A DNA stretch of 64,000 nucleotides, taken from Candidatus Edwardsbacteria bacterium. GTDB lineage: Bacteria; Edwardsbacteria; AC1; EtOH8. The stretch spans positions 258,490 through 322,489 of the forward strand of contig JAVHLB010000003.1 of NCBI GenBank assembly GCA_031082425.1. The letters are read 5' to 3'. The notes under the pieces are model-generated. The model was given only the letters and a program-made list of their open reading frames with translations. It had not been told where the DNA came from and did not search any database. Positions 1-9,811 of the stretch are shown here, piece by piece; within the stretch, counting starts at the first letter, position 1, and each line of letters begins with the position of its first letter. A program made the translations under genes and the position numbers.

Positions 1-1
1 T

Positions 2-298
2 TCCTTCGTCAGCGGCGGAGTGAATTACGGCAAGATCACCCTGGTTTACTTATCATCGGAGGTGGTTGGGTTTGAAGCTAACGGAGTAATGGAAGGATCT
101 GGCACAACAGCTCCCGATAGCGGATACACCACTTCTCCGGTTACGGTTTCGGATGGTTACAGTTATTTTGTCAAAACGGACAATGTGGTACATTACGCCA
201 GGGTGACTGCGGTCTCTAGAAGCGTGAGCGCAGGGTATGTGACCATCGGTTTCCAATGGGTGCTGCAGACCGTGGCCAATAACCGGAATCTATATTAA
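2..298 (+). CDS. C-terminal part of an unidentified protein (cut by window edge)
   Basis: The reading frame is open from the first complete codon at base 2 to the TAA at 296-298, so this is the 3' end of a longer gene; the GTG at base 20 is probably internal. The visible 98 residues are rich in Ser, Thr, Val and Gly with alternating hydrophobic residues, as in a beta-strand domain or the tail of an exported or pilin-like protein. No motif allows a name. The next gene begins 6 bases after the stop. The function is unknown and only the coding status is supported. Confidence 0.55.
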   Translation, partial: SFVSGGVNYGKITLVYLSSEVVGFEANGVMEGSGTTAPDSGYTTSPVTVSDGYSYFVKTDNVVHYARVTAVSRSVSAGYVTIGFQWVLQTVANNRNLY

Positions 299-304
299 CC
301 CTAG

Positions 305-1354
305 ATGCAAACTAAAGGTTCTGACATAAAGCAGGCATTTGGTCCGGCGATGAGATCGGCCTGGCCGTTGATCGTGCTGTTGCTGTTGAACGGTTCTTTT
401 TGTTTCGGGGTCAGCGAGGAGAAGGAATACGAAGCGGCCTGGCAGTTGTGCCAGGCCGGAAAATATCCCCAGGCCGCCGAGGCCTATAAAAAATACCTTT
501 CCCGCCATCCCCGGGGGAAGTTCATCCCCGAGGCCAGGTTCACCCTGGCCCGTATCGAGACCAGCGGCAACAATGCCTTCGGTCATTACCAGTTCATCCT
601 GGATAATTATCCGGCACATTCTTTGGCCTCCCAGGCATCCTACGCCACGGCCCAGTACCTGCAGAACGTGGGATCGGCCGCCCAGGCCAGGGAGCGGTAT
701 CTCTACACCTATTCACGGTACGGCAGCACCCCGGCTGGACGGGAAAGCCTGTCCAGGCTGGCCCTGCTGGCCCTGGGCAGCGACAGTCTGAGCAAAGCCG
801 AGGCCTATGTCAATGCCTACCTGGACCAGTATCCCCGGGCCCCGGGAGGGGCGGCCCTGTTGAACGTCCTGGCCGGGTACTGGCAGAAAAAAGGCGATGA
901 TGCCAGGGCCAGGGAGTACTGGAGGAGGATCATGGACCTTTTCCCCGGGACTCCGGAATCCGGCAGCGCCCGGGAATATCTGATAGCCGCCCTGACCCAT
1001 GAAAACCAGGATGAAGAGAGCCTTTCGGGGACCGAGCCCGATGATAATTCCCCCAGCCAGACCGAAACGAACCAACCCCAAACGGCCGATCAGCCGCCGG
1101 CTCCGGAGGAGCCTGCTCCCCTCAGCTTCTATTACCTGCAGATAGGGGCATACAATAACAAGGCGATCATGGACGGCTGGGCCAAAAAGGTGCGGGCCGA
1201 AGGTTTTGATACCGTAGTGGAGGAGGTCCAGGAAGGCAGGGGCACGATATATAAATTGCAGGCCGGCCCCTACGAGAATTCGTCCGAACTGAAAAAAGCC
1301 CAGCAGTCCCTGAAGGACAAATTCGGGCTGAAAACGATGGTGGTCGAAAGGTGA
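305..1354 (+). CDS. TPR and SPOR domain envelope protein
   Basis: The 349-residue protein has a hydrophobic segment at about residues 19-35 (signal peptide or anchor). TPR-like helical repeats follow, in which blocks such as AGKYPQAAEAYKKYLSRHP resemble YbgF/BamD-type repeats. A Pro/Glu/Gln-rich linker spans about residues 235-272, and a C-terminal SPOR domain begins at FYYLQIGAYNNK and ends in LKTMVVER. SPOR domains bind denuded peptidoglycan glycans at division sites, so a role in cell envelope or division is inferred. The start is uncertain: ATG 350 (MRSAWPLIV) gives a more normal signal peptide, and neither start has a clear ribosome binding site. The stop lies one base before mutS, so the two are probably cotranscribed. 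Confidence 0.8.
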   Translation: MQTKGSDIKQAFGPAMRSAWPLIVLLLLNGSFCFGVSEEKEYEAAWQLCQAGKYPQAAEAYKKYLSRHPRGKFIPEARFTLARIETSGNNAFGHYQFILDNYPAHSLASQASYATAQYLQNVGSAAQARERYLYTYSRYGSTPAGRESLSRLALLALGSDSLSKAEAYVNAYLDQYPRAPGGAALLNVLAGYWQKKGDDARAREYWRRIMDLFPGTPESGSAREYLIAALTHENQDEESLSGTEPDDNSPSQTETNQPQTADQPPAPEEPAPLSFYYLQIGAYNNKAIMDGWAKKVRAEGFDTVVEEVQEGRGTIYKLQAGPYENSSELKKAQQSLKDKFGLKTMVVER

Positions 1355-1355
1355 T

Positions 1356-3935
1356 ATGGAAAAAGTGACACCCATGATCGCCCAGTACCACCGGATCAAA
1401 CAGGAACAGCCCGAGGCCATCCTGCTTTTCAGGGTGGGCGATTTCTACGAAACATTTTTTGAGGATGCGGTACTGACCTCCAAGGTGCTGGGGATAGTGC
1501 TGACCTCCCGCAACCACGGCAAGGGGAACGATGTCCCGCTGGCCGGGATCCCGCACCATGCCCTGGAGCGCTACGTCACCAGGCTGATCAAGGCCGGGCA
1601 CAAGGTGGCCATCTGCGACCAGGTGGAGGACCCCAAGCTGGCCAAGGGCATAGTCCGGCGCGAGGTCACCGAGGTGATCACCCCCGGGACGGTGATGCGG
1701 TCCTCCCTGCTGGATGAGAAAAGGGAGAACCTGCTGGCCGCGGTCAACTGCCATCAGGACCGCTGCGGGCTGGCCTTGTGCGACCTGTCGGCTGGCAATT
1801 TGAGGGTGGCCGAGATGTCCCTGGCGGAACTTTCCGACGAGATGCTGCGCAACCAGCCTTCCGAGATACTGGTGTCCGTCTCCGGCCGCCCGAAGATCGG
1901 GCCGGCCCTGGCCGGGTTCCCTTTGACCGACCGGGAGGACCATCACTTCGAACAGGGCTGGGCGCTGAAGAAACTGCTGGGGCATTTCAAAACGGCCTCG
2001 CTGGCCGGCTTCGGCTGCCAGGACCTGACACTGGCCGTCGGGGCGGCCGGGGCGGCCATCGGCTATCTGGAGGAAAACCAGAGGACGGCCATCAGCCACG
2101 TAGCCAAAATGGTGCCCTACTCCCTGCAGGGCCAGATGCTGCTGGACAACGCCACCATCAGAAACCTCAACCTTTTCCCCGAGGGGCATCCCCAGGGCAC
2201 AAGCCTGCTGAACACCATAGACCATACGGTGACTGCCATGGGCGGTCGGCTGTTAAGACGCTGGCTGACGGCCCCGCTGCTGGATCTGGATGAAATAACC
2301 TTACGACAGGATGCCGTCCAGAGCCTGCTGGAGGGCCGGGCCGCCAGGGACGAACTTGGGAGGCATCTCGGAAAGGTGCAGGACCTGGAAAGGCTGCTGG
2401 GGCGGATCGTCTGCCAGAGGGCCGGGCCCCGGGACCTGCTGGCCCTGGGACAATCGCTGGCCGTAGTTCCCCGGATAAAAACCGGAGTGCCGCCAGGGCG
2501 CTACTGGGAGGACCTATCCGCGGGCCTGCATGATTTCGGCGGTCTGACCGACCTGCTGGCCAAAGCCCTGGCTGATGACCCGCCGCTGTCGTTGTCCAAA
2601 GGCGGGGTCATCCGGGACGGGTTCAACGGCGCCCTGGACGAGCTTCGTTCCCTGGTCCGCGACAGCAAGGGCTGGATCGCCGATTACCAGAACAGCGAAC
2701 GGGAGCGCACCGGGATCCAGTCGCTGAAGGTGAAATACAATTCGGTCTTCGGATATCATATCGAGATCAGCAAGACCAATCTGGCATTGGCTCCTGACGA
2801 CTACATCCGAAAGCAGACCCTGAGCAATGCCGAGAGGTTCGTCACCCCGGAATTGAAGGCCTACGAGGACAAGGTGCTGGGGGCCGAGGAAAAGATCAAG
2901 GCCCTGGAGGCGGAACTCTTCGCCGGCCTGCACCAGGAGATATCAGCCTGGGGCCAGCGGATCAAGCAGGCCGGCGAGTCGGTGGCGGCCATCGATGTTG
3001 TTTGCGGCCTGGCCCTGGCGGCCATCAATAACCGCTACGTCCGACCGGTGGTGGACCATTCTCCCCGGATCCACATCATCCGTGGCCGGCATCCGGTGGT
3101 GGAGCGGAATTTCCAGCTGGGACAGTTCGTGGCCAACGACGCCCTGCTGAACGACGGCGACCACCGGCTGATCATCCTGACCGGCCCCAACATGGCCGGG
3201 AAATCCACCTACCTCAGGCAGATAGCACTGGTGACCATACTGGCCCAGATGGGATCGTTCGTGCCGGCCAGGGAGGCCCATATCGGTATCACCGACCGGG
3301 TCTTCACCCGGATCGGGGCCTCCGACGACCTGGCCAAGGGGGTCAGCACCTTTATGGCCGAGATGAACGAGACCGGGAATATCCTGAACAACGCCACCGC
3401 CCGGAGCCTGGTGCTGCTGGACGAGATCGGGCGGGGCACCAGCACCTTCGACGGGCTGGCCATCGCCTGGGCGGTCAGCGAATATCTGCACGATCAGATC
3501 GGCTGCCGGACCCTGTTCGCCACCCATTATCATGAGCTGACCGAGCTGGCCGCCCAGCTGCCGGGAGTGCAGAATTATTCCATGGCGGTCAAGGAATGGG
3601 GCGATGAGATAATCTTCCTGCGGCAGGTGGTCAAGGGCAGCGCCGGGCAGAGCTACGGGGTGCAGGTGGCCCGGCTGGCCGGCATTCCGGCCCGGGTGAT
3701 CTCCCGGGCCCGGGAGATCCTGGAAAACCTGGAACAGGATGCCCTGCTGTCCGATTCCACGCCACGCCTGGCCCGGCATGGGCAGATCCGCCAGGAGGAG
3801 GAACGGTTGGAGCTTTTCAGCCGGGAGGAGCAGGATCTCCTGCGGGAGATCAAACAACTGCAGCCCGAGACCATGACCCCCATTGAGGCCCTCAACAGGC
3901 TGGCCAAATTAAAAGAAATGTCGGGAGAGGAATAA
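1356..3935 (+). CDS. mutS: DNA mismatch repair protein MutS
   Basis: MutS recognises base mismatches and small loops and recruits MutL in an ATP-dependent way. The 859 residues match the usual MutS1 length. The mismatch-contact Phe-x-Glu is Phe30-Tyr-Glu32 in GDFYE. Connector, core and clamp domains follow. The C-terminal ATPase has the P-loop GPNMAGKST (about residue 610), the signature region DDLAKGVSTFMAEM and Walker B LVLLDEIGRGTSTFDG. The C-terminal region carries the usual dimerisation helices. ATG 1356 directly follows the preceding stop, and the next gene starts 3 bases after this one. Family assignment is secure. Confidence 0.97.
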   Translation: MEKVTPMIAQYHRIKQEQPEAILLFRVGDFYETFFEDAVLTSKVLGIVLTSRNHGKGNDVPLAGIPHHALERYVTRLIKAGHKVAICDQVEDPKLAKGIVRREVTEVITPGTVMRSSLLDEKRENLLAAVNCHQDRCGLALCDLSAGNLRVAEMSLAELSDEMLRNQPSEILVSVSGRPKIGPALAGFPLTDREDHHFEQGWALKKLLGHFKTASLAGFGCQDLTLAVGAAGAAIGYLEENQRTAISHVAKMVPYSLQGQMLLDNATIRNLNLFPEGHPQGTSLLNTIDHTVTAMGGRLLRRWLTAPLLDLDEITLRQDAVQSLLEGRAARDELGRHLGKVQDLERLLGRIVCQRAGPRDLLALGQSLAVVPRIKTGVPPGRYWEDLSAGLHDFGGLTDLLAKALADDPPLSLSKGGVIRDGFNGALDELRSLVRDSKGWIADYQNSERERTGIQSLKVKYNSVFGYHIEISKTNLALAPDDYIRKQTLSNAERFVTPELKAYEDKVLGAEEKIKALEAELFAGLHQEISAWGQRIKQAGESVAAIDVVCGLALAAINNRYVRPVVDHSPRIHIIRGRHPVVERNFQLGQFVANDALLNDGDHRLIILTGPNMAGKSTYLRQIALVTILAQMGSFVPAREAHIGITDRVFTRIGASDDLAKGVSTFMAEMNETGNILNNATARSLVLLDEIGRGTSTFDGLAIAWAVSEYLHDQIGCRTLFATHYHELTELAAQLPGVQNYSMAVKEWGDEIIFLRQVVKGSAGQSYGVQVARLAGIPARVISRAREILENLEQDALLSDSTPRLARHGQIRQEEERLELFSREEQDLLREIKQLQPETMTPIEALNRLAKLKEMSGEE

Positions 3936-3938
3936 CTT

Positions 3939-6900
3939 ATGGACCAGAAAGGTTTTCACCAGCAGGAGAACGGCAGCCGGGTGACGGATAACCAGCAGTC
4001 CGGAGCTCACCCTGTGGATAGCGCGGAAGCTTCCCGGGGCGGCTTTTTCGGCAAATTGGCCCGGTCCGCCCAGAGGATCAGCCGGGCCCTGTCGGTGAAG
4101 GACGAGTTCCGGGTGGCCGATGACGAAGCCCCTGCGGAAAGCCCGGCCCAGGCTATGTCCTCCGAAGAAAGCCCGTCCCATTCCCAAGAGGAAACCGCGG
4201 CTCCGGAAGAACCCCTCTCCTCCATGGAGCCCGGGGCACTGCCGGAGCAGGAGGGATCTTCCCGGGCGGAGCCGGAGGACCAGAACCCTGCCCGGGGTGA
4301 CGAACCGGACCGGGAGCCCAAGGAGGGCGTCATTGCCCGGCTGCTGGGCAGTTTGTTCAAAAAAACCTCCCCGCCTGCCCCGGATCAGGCCCCCCCGGAA
4401 CCGGCCGGGAATGGGGATGATGATGACGAGGAGAATATCGCCGGCCAGGGACAGCCAATAGAGCCGGAAAACCGTGAACCGGCTCCTGCTGAGGAAGATT
4501 CGCAGGAATATCTGGAGCCCGGGGACTCCGGGGAACAGGGAACAGCGGTATTCCCGGAGACACTTCCGGAGCCCGTTTCCAGCCAGGAGCCGCCGAACGA
4601 TTCCGCCATCACCTCCCCAGGGCTCCTGTCCCGCATATTTCACCGGCAGGAGAAGCCGATCGACCAGGTGCTGGAGATAAAAAAGCTGGAGAAGAATTTC
4701 TTGGACGGCCAGATAAAACAGCGCCGCAAGGACGAGGCCAGATTACTCAGGAAAATAAGGCGCAGTAAAAAGGAACGCAAATCAACCCTGGATTCCCTGG
4801 AGAAATACCGGGCTCAGCTCAAGGAGACCATTGCCACCATGAAGGCCCGGGAGGCAGACGTCAAGATCTTGGAGAAGCAGAGCCTTTCTCTGCAGGAGGA
4901 GATCGAAAGAAATTCGGCCCGGCAGGGGAATTTGACACGGGAGAACCTATCCTCGGAATCAAAACTTGATCAGCTCAGGCAGGAGATCGCCGACACCGAG
5001 CAGAACCTGCAACGGGTGGCATCCGAATACGCCCTGCGTCAGAACGAACAGCAGGCCCTTGACGAACTGATGGAGAAGACCCAGCAAAGGGTGGATAGAC
5101 TTGGCTCCGAAGTGGCTGAACTGGATAAACGCCGGACCGAGAACGAGAATATCCTGCTGGACCTGAACTCCCAGATAATTCATGCCGAACAGAACAAACA
5201 GGACAAACTTCAGCAGGGGGTGATGGCCTCGGAGGCCACCGCCAAGGTGGAAAAAACCCTGGAGGAAAAACGGCACCAGGTGGCGGTGCTGGAGACGGTG
5301 GCGGCCGAACTGCAGAAGGACCTCTCCGTCAAGCAGGCCTCCCTGCAGGAGTTGCCCGGCCAGATAGAATCGTTGAAACAGGCGGCGGAGCAGCACCAGG
5401 CCCGGATGGACTCCACCGCCCAGGAGCTTACCGAACTGGAGAGCCAGAAGGTGCAGCTCAACCAGCAGGCCTACCAGGCCAGGCTGGAGCTGGAGAAGAC
5501 CGAGGAACAGCGCCGGAAGAATGAATCTGAATTGGACCGCCTGAGCATAGAATTGACCAGCTCCAACAGCCTGCTGGTGGAAAGGAACCGTCAGGTGTCC
5601 GCCCTGGATGCCGGGCTGGCCGAGCTTAAAGGGAGCATAGAGAAAAAGCAGGAGATAATCATCCAGCTTCAGCAGAAGATAGAATCGCTCCGGCAGAACG
5701 GTCTGTCAATGGCCCAAAAGATAGATGAGCTCAGCAAACAAAAGAGCGATACCGCCCGGGCGGTGGAGTCCAACCAGGCCCAGATCGTCTCCGCCGAAAA
5801 CACCATCAAGGCCAGGCAGGCCGAGATCAGCCAGCTGGAGGAGAAACTTGCCTCCCGGCAGGGCGAGCTGAAAGACCTGTCGGAACGTATCGAAGGCCGG
5901 GAGCAGGAGCACCTTCATCTATCCGAATCCATCAGCCTGGCCATGTCCAGCCAGGAGGAACTGGAGAAGCGGCTGGCCAGCGCCAAGCAGGAACAGCAGG
6001 CCCAGGCCGAACTGATGGCCCAGACCGCCCGGCAGATAGAAGAGGCTCGTCAGCGGTATTCCGCCATGCTTGAGGAACAGGCCTATCTGGATTCCGAAGT
6101 CGGCCGAAGGCGGAACGAATTGTCGGACTGGGAATCAAAAATCAAATCGGTCCAAAGCCGGCACGACGATGTTCAGGAGAAGTTGAACGCCGACAGCCGG
6201 GAGAACCAGGTTTTGGCGGAGAATATCGAACAGCAAAAAACGCTGCTGGGCCGGTTAAAGGCTGAAAAAGAGGAGATGACCGGACGGCTGACAGCCGAAA
6301 AGGAAGAACTGGATGACCAGCTTGATGCCCTGCAGAAAAAACGGACCGGCCTGGAACAGTGGATCAAGGAAGCCATGGAGTTCCGCAGCCAGCAGGGCAG
6401 TTCCATTGAGGAACAGCTGGCCAAGTCCAGGAAACTGAAGGAAGAGGTCCAAGGTTTGAGCACCCGGGAGGAGGAACTGTCCCGGCAGCTGGAACGGGGA
6501 AGGAAAGAACTGGAGGATATCGACTCCGAGAACCAGCGCCTGATGCAGGAAAGGGCCCGCAGCGCCCAGACCGCCGAATCGGAACTGGCCGATCTAAGCG
6601 GCCAGCTGGAAAAGATCAGGCAGCAGATCGAGACCGGACGGGATGAATCCCAAGCCGTGGCGGGCCGGATAAGCGGCCTGCAGGAGGAAATGGACGATTT
6701 GAAGTCCCAGCGGCAGGAATTAGCAACCGCGGTGGCCGATATCAGAACCCAGAAGGAGAATCTGGATGCCCAGCTGGAGGCGACCCGGAGGGAATTAGAG
6801 GACCGGGTGCAGCAGCAGAACCGTGAACTGGAGAGCCTGTCCCAGGACACCGAAGCCGCGAAACTGCGGCTCAAACAGCAGGTCGAAGAGATCCAGCGGG

Positions 6901-7352
6901 AGATGGAGGAGAAGAGCCGCAAGCTGGAGGGCATCAGCGATCAACTGCGGGGAGTGGTGTCGGAGGTTGAGAGCAAGGAGCGCCATCGGGAGGAATTGGA
7001 GAAGACCCTGGCCGACCTGAAGGACCGCAACCAGGAGCTGAACGCCCAGACCGATAGGGAGATGGCCGGCATCAGCACCAGGAAGGAGAGCCTGCAGCTG
7101 GAGATAGATAAGCTGGCATCGGAGGCCGAGTCCGCCCAGGCCAAACTAAGATCGGTGCAGGAGGCAATTGCCGCCAAGACCAGCGAGGAGGCTTCCCTGC
7201 TCAAGCGTTTCCAGATGCTCTCCCTGGAGATGTCCGAGATGGAGAACCTGAAGAAGGAATCCCGCGAACTGTCCCGCAAGATCGACGAGCAGAAACGGAT
7301 CCTGGAGGACCTGGAACTCCAGATCGACAAAAAATCCGGCCTGTTCACTTGA
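3939..7352 (+). CDS. Giant coiled-coil protein with acidic disordered N-terminus
   Basis: The 1137-residue protein has two parts. Residues 1-240 are low-complexity and rich in Pro, Glu, Ser and Gly. From about residue 245 to the end there is near-continuous heptad-type coiled coil rich in Glu, Gln, Lys, Arg and Leu. No SMC head, Walker motif or membrane helix is visible, so resemblance to SMC, myosin or kinesin would come from coiled-coil composition only. Three short basic amphipathic segments stand out in the acidic part: GGFFGKLARSAQRIS (about 34-48), GVIARLLGSLFKK (130-142) and GLLSRIFHR (228-236). They resemble the membrane-associating start of FtsY-type proteins. The gene begins 3 bases after mutS and is followed by a terminator. 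A scaffold or cytoskeletal role is conceivable but unproven. Confidence 0.8.
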   Translation: MDQKGFHQQENGSRVTDNQQSGAHPVDSAEASRGGFFGKLARSAQRISRALSVKDEFRVADDEAPAESPAQAMSSEESPSHSQEETAAPEEPLSSMEPGALPEQEGSSRAEPEDQNPARGDEPDREPKEGVIARLLGSLFKKTSPPAPDQAPPEPAGNGDDDDEENIAGQGQPIEPENREPAPAEEDSQEYLEPGDSGEQGTAVFPETLPEPVSSQEPPNDSAITSPGLLSRIFHRQEKPIDQVLEIKKLEKNFLDGQIKQRRKDEARLLRKIRRSKKERKSTLDSLEKYRAQLKETIATMKAREADVKILEKQSLSLQEEIERNSARQGNLTRENLSSESKLDQLRQEIADTEQNLQRVASEYALRQNEQQALDELMEKTQQRVDRLGSEVAELDKRRTENENILLDLNSQIIHAEQNKQDKLQQGVMASEATAKVEKTLEEKRHQVAVLETVAAELQKDLSVKQASLQELPGQIESLKQAAEQHQARMDSTAQELTELESQKVQLNQQAYQARLELEKTEEQRRKNESELDRLSIELTSSNSLLVERNRQVSALDAGLAELKGSIEKKQEIIIQLQQKIESLRQNGLSMAQKIDELSKQKSDTARAVESNQAQIVSAENTIKARQAEISQLEEKLASRQGELKDLSERIEGREQEHLHLSESISLAMSSQEELEKRLASAKQEQQAQAELMAQTARQIEEARQRYSAMLEEQAYLDSEVGRRRNELSDWESKIKSVQSRHDDVQEKLNADSRENQVLAENIEQQKTLLGRLKAEKEEMTGRLTAEKEELDDQLDALQKKRTGLEQWIKEAMEFRSQQGSSIEEQLAKSRKLKEEVQGLSTREEELSRQLERGRKELEDIDSENQRLMQERARSAQTAESELADLSGQLEKIRQQIETGRDESQAVAGRISGLQEEMDDLKSQRQELATAVADIRTQKENLDAQLEATRRELEDRVQQQNRELESLSQDTEAAKLRLKQQVEEIQREMEEKSRKLEGISDQLRGVVSEVESKERHREELEKTLADLKDRNQELNAQTDREMAGISTRKESLQLEIDKLASEAESAQAKLRSVQEAIAAKTSEEASLLKRFQMLSLEMSEMENLKKESRELSRKIDEQKRILEDLELQIDKKSGLFT

Positions 7353-7396
7353 TCGGAACCATCAATCAACCAAATATCAGTTCCTGTTAATACCTT

Positions 7397-7427
7397 AAGG
7401 CTGTCCCGACAGGGGCGGCCTTTTTAA
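7397..7427 (+). terminator. Rho-independent terminator after the coiled-coil gene
   Basis: GGCTGTCCC, loop GACA and GGGGCGGCC can pair (two G-U pairs) and are followed by TTTTT. It lies between the coiled-coil gene and hypF and separates the mutS transcript from the hyp genes. Confidence 0.75.
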
Positions 7428-7443
7428 AAATATTTTTATTAAA

Positions 7444-9744
7444 ATGAGAGCAGTCAAAGTAATCATCAACGGCATAGTCCAGGGGGTGGGATTCCGGCCT
7501 TTCATCTACCGTCTGGCAAAAAAACACGATCTGGCCGGCTGGGTGCTCAATTCCAGCCGGGGGGTGGAGATCCTGGCCCAGGGATCATCTGAGGGCATAG
7601 ACGGATTCCTGTCGGACATTCCCGGCGAATTGCCGCCCCAGGCCGCCATCGACCTAGTTTCCGTTGACGAGGCAGTTCCGGGCGACCATTCAGGTTTCAC
7701 CATCCGGGAAAGCCTGGGCGGCGAAGGCATCACCCGGATCTCGCCGGACATTTCCATCTGTCCGGACTGCCTGGCTGAGATGCTGGATCCGGAGGACCGC
7801 CGCCACGAATACCCCTTCATCAACTGCACCAACTGCGGCCCCCGGTTCTCCATCATAAAAAACACTCCATATGACCGGCCTTATACCACCATGTCGACAT
7901 TTGTTATGTGCCCCAAGTGTCAAAAGGAATACCATGACCCCGAAGACCGCCGATTCCATGCCCAGCCCAATGCCTGCCCCGACTGCGGGCCTAAAGTACG
8001 GCTGTGCGGCAGCGATGGAAGCAAAATTGCCGAAGCGGATGAGGCTGTTGACAGAACGGCCGGGCTGCTGCTGGCCGGGGAGATCCTGGCCATCAAGGGG
8101 ATCGGCGGTTTCCATCTGGCCTGCGATGCCGGAAATGATTCGGCCGTCAAAAAACTTCGCAGCGCAAAGAGCCGGCCGGACAAGCCGCTGGCCCTGATGT
8201 GCGGGTCACTGGAGGATGTGCGGGATTTTTGCGATGTGAACGACCAAGAGGTGAAGCTGCTGGTGTCCAGCCAGGCCCCGATAATCCTGCTTAGAAAATC
8301 GGAAATTGGAAACAGGAAACCGGGAAGACTATCGGATAAAGTGGCGCCGGGAAATAATTATCTGGGGGTGATGCTGCCGTACGCCCCGGTGCATCATCTT
8401 TTATTTAAAGCGCTGAAAAAAATAGCCCCGGCATCTAAGGCTTTAGTAATGACCTCGGGCAACATCCAGGATGAACCCGTCATTATCGGCAATCGGGAGG
8501 CTTTGGACAAACTATCGGGCATTGCCGATCATTTTTTGTTAAATGACCGGGAGATCGAGAATCGAAACGACGATTCCATAGTTTTCTGGACCGAGGCCGG
8601 GGACGCCAAGGCCGGCAATTCCCAGATAGTCCGGCATTCCAGGGGCTATGCCCCCAATCCCATCAATCTCCCGGTCCCGGTGCCTCCCACCCTGGCGGTG
8701 GGAGGGGAGATGAAGAATGTTTTTTGCCTGGCCTCGGGCGACAAGGCCTATGTCAGCCAGCATATCGGCGAGATGGACAACACTGCCACGCTGGAATTCT
8801 TCGAAGAAATGGCGGATAAGTACCAGAGGTGGTTCAAGATTAGGCCGGAAATTATTGTTCACGACCTGCACCCCGATTACCTGACCACCAAGTGGGCCCG
8901 GGAACAGACCGGAGTGATCCTGCAGGCAGTCCAGCATCATAAGGCCCACATCCTAAGCACGTTGGCAGATAACGGGAAAGTGGTGCCGGCCATCGGAGTG
9001 GCTTTCGACGGCACCGGCTACGGCCAGGATGGAAAGATATGGGGCGGGGAGTTCTTTGTGTTCGACGGCATAAACATCGAAAGGGCGGGACATTTGGAAT
9101 ATCTGCCCCTGCCGGGCGGGGAGATCTCAATAAAAAAACCCTACCGGATCGCCGCCGCCTACAGCCAATATCTTCTCAATCAGATTCCCGTAAAACTGAT
9201 GCCCCAAGATAGCCCGGCGGAGCTGGAGGTGATAGTAAAACAAATGGAGAACGGCTTTAACCTGGCCTGGACGTCCAGCCTGGGCCGGCTGTTCGATGCG
9301 GGCAGCGCTCTTTTAGGCGTCTGCCGGAGCATTACTTTCGAGGCCCAGGCGGCCATGTTGCTGGAGAACTGCCTGGCTTTGGGGATCAACGAAAGATATG
9401 GGTTTGATTTGACTGAGGAAAAAGGTATGACATTAATATCAATCAAAAGGATGTGGCGGCAGTTAACGGAGGATATTCTGGCAGGGACGAATGCCGGCGT
9501 CTGCTCGGCCAAGTTCCATAATACAATCGTTGACTTTACTTTGCTGATGTGCGATAATTTGAGGTCAAAAACCGGCATCAAAACAGTGGCCCTTTCCGGC
9601 GGGGTATTCCAGAACCGCTTCCTTTTAACGGCGATTTCACAGGGCTTGCAGCGGAAAGGATATGATGTTCTGGCGCACCGGCAGGTCCCGGCAAATGACG
9701 GGGGAATTGCATTGGGACAGGTGCTTGCCTCCTATTTAAAATAG
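7444..9744 (+). CDS. hypF: [NiFe]-hydrogenase maturation carbamoyltransferase HypF
   Basis: HypF makes the thiocarboxamide on the HypE C-terminal cysteine from carbamoyl phosphate and ATP; this becomes the cyanide ligand of the Ni-Fe site. The 766 residues show the full order: acylphosphatase domain (VQGVGFRPFIYRLA, 1-90), two zinc-finger repeats starting CPDC (about 106) and CPKC (about 156), a YrdC-like domain (about 205-395) and a Kae1-like domain with HHKAHI (about 498) and VAFDGTGYGQDGKIWGGE. A stretch at about residues 284-293 is encoded by degenerate AT-rich repeat DNA (8293-8321) and looks like an insertion relative to the family. The target is probably the group 4 hydrogenase encoded 26 kb downstream. 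Confidence 0.96.
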   Translation: MRAVKVIINGIVQGVGFRPFIYRLAKKHDLAGWVLNSSRGVEILAQGSSEGIDGFLSDIPGELPPQAAIDLVSVDEAVPGDHSGFTIRESLGGEGITRISPDISICPDCLAEMLDPEDRRHEYPFINCTNCGPRFSIIKNTPYDRPYTTMSTFVMCPKCQKEYHDPEDRRFHAQPNACPDCGPKVRLCGSDGSKIAEADEAVDRTAGLLLAGEILAIKGIGGFHLACDAGNDSAVKKLRSAKSRPDKPLALMCGSLEDVRDFCDVNDQEVKLLVSSQAPIILLRKSEIGNRKPGRLSDKVAPGNNYLGVMLPYAPVHHLLFKALKKIAPASKALVMTSGNIQDEPVIIGNREALDKLSGIADHFLLNDREIENRNDDSIVFWTEAGDAKAGNSQIVRHSRGYAPNPINLPVPVPPTLAVGGEMKNVFCLASGDKAYVSQHIGEMDNTATLEFFEEMADKYQRWFKIRPEIIVHDLHPDYLTTKWAREQTGVILQAVQHHKAHILSTLADNGKVVPAIGVAFDGTGYGQDGKIWGGEFFVFDGINIERAGHLEYLPLPGGEISIKKPYRIAAAYSQYLLNQIPVKLMPQDSPAELEVIVKQMENGFNLAWTSSLGRLFDAGSALLGVCRSITFEAQAAMLLENCLALGINERYGFDLTEEKGMTLISIKRMWRQLTEDILAGTNAGVCSAKFHNTIVDFTLLMCDNLRSKTGIKTVALSGGVFQNRFLLTAISQGLQRKGYDVLAHRQVPANDGGIALGQVLASYLK
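8293..8321 (+). repeat. Degenerate GAAA-type AT-rich repeat inside hypF
   Basis: AGAAAATCGGAAATTGGAAA and the following bases form irregular 6-8 base units like those at 9744-9782 and 26135-26165. The reading frame is kept. See the findings for the shared pattern. Confidence 0.45.
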
Positions 9745-9782
9745 AAAACAGGAAATCGAAAATAGTGGATTGAAAATGATAG
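9744..9782 (+). repeat. Degenerate GAAA-type AT-rich repeat after hypF
   Basis: Starting at the last base of the hypF stop, units such as ACAGGAAATCGAAAATAG recur. Composition and unit length match the tracts inside hypF and the radical SAM gene. No coding function is seen. Confidence 0.4.
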
Positions 9783-9811
9783 AAGTAAATTTGGAATAGA
9801 GGAGGAACACG

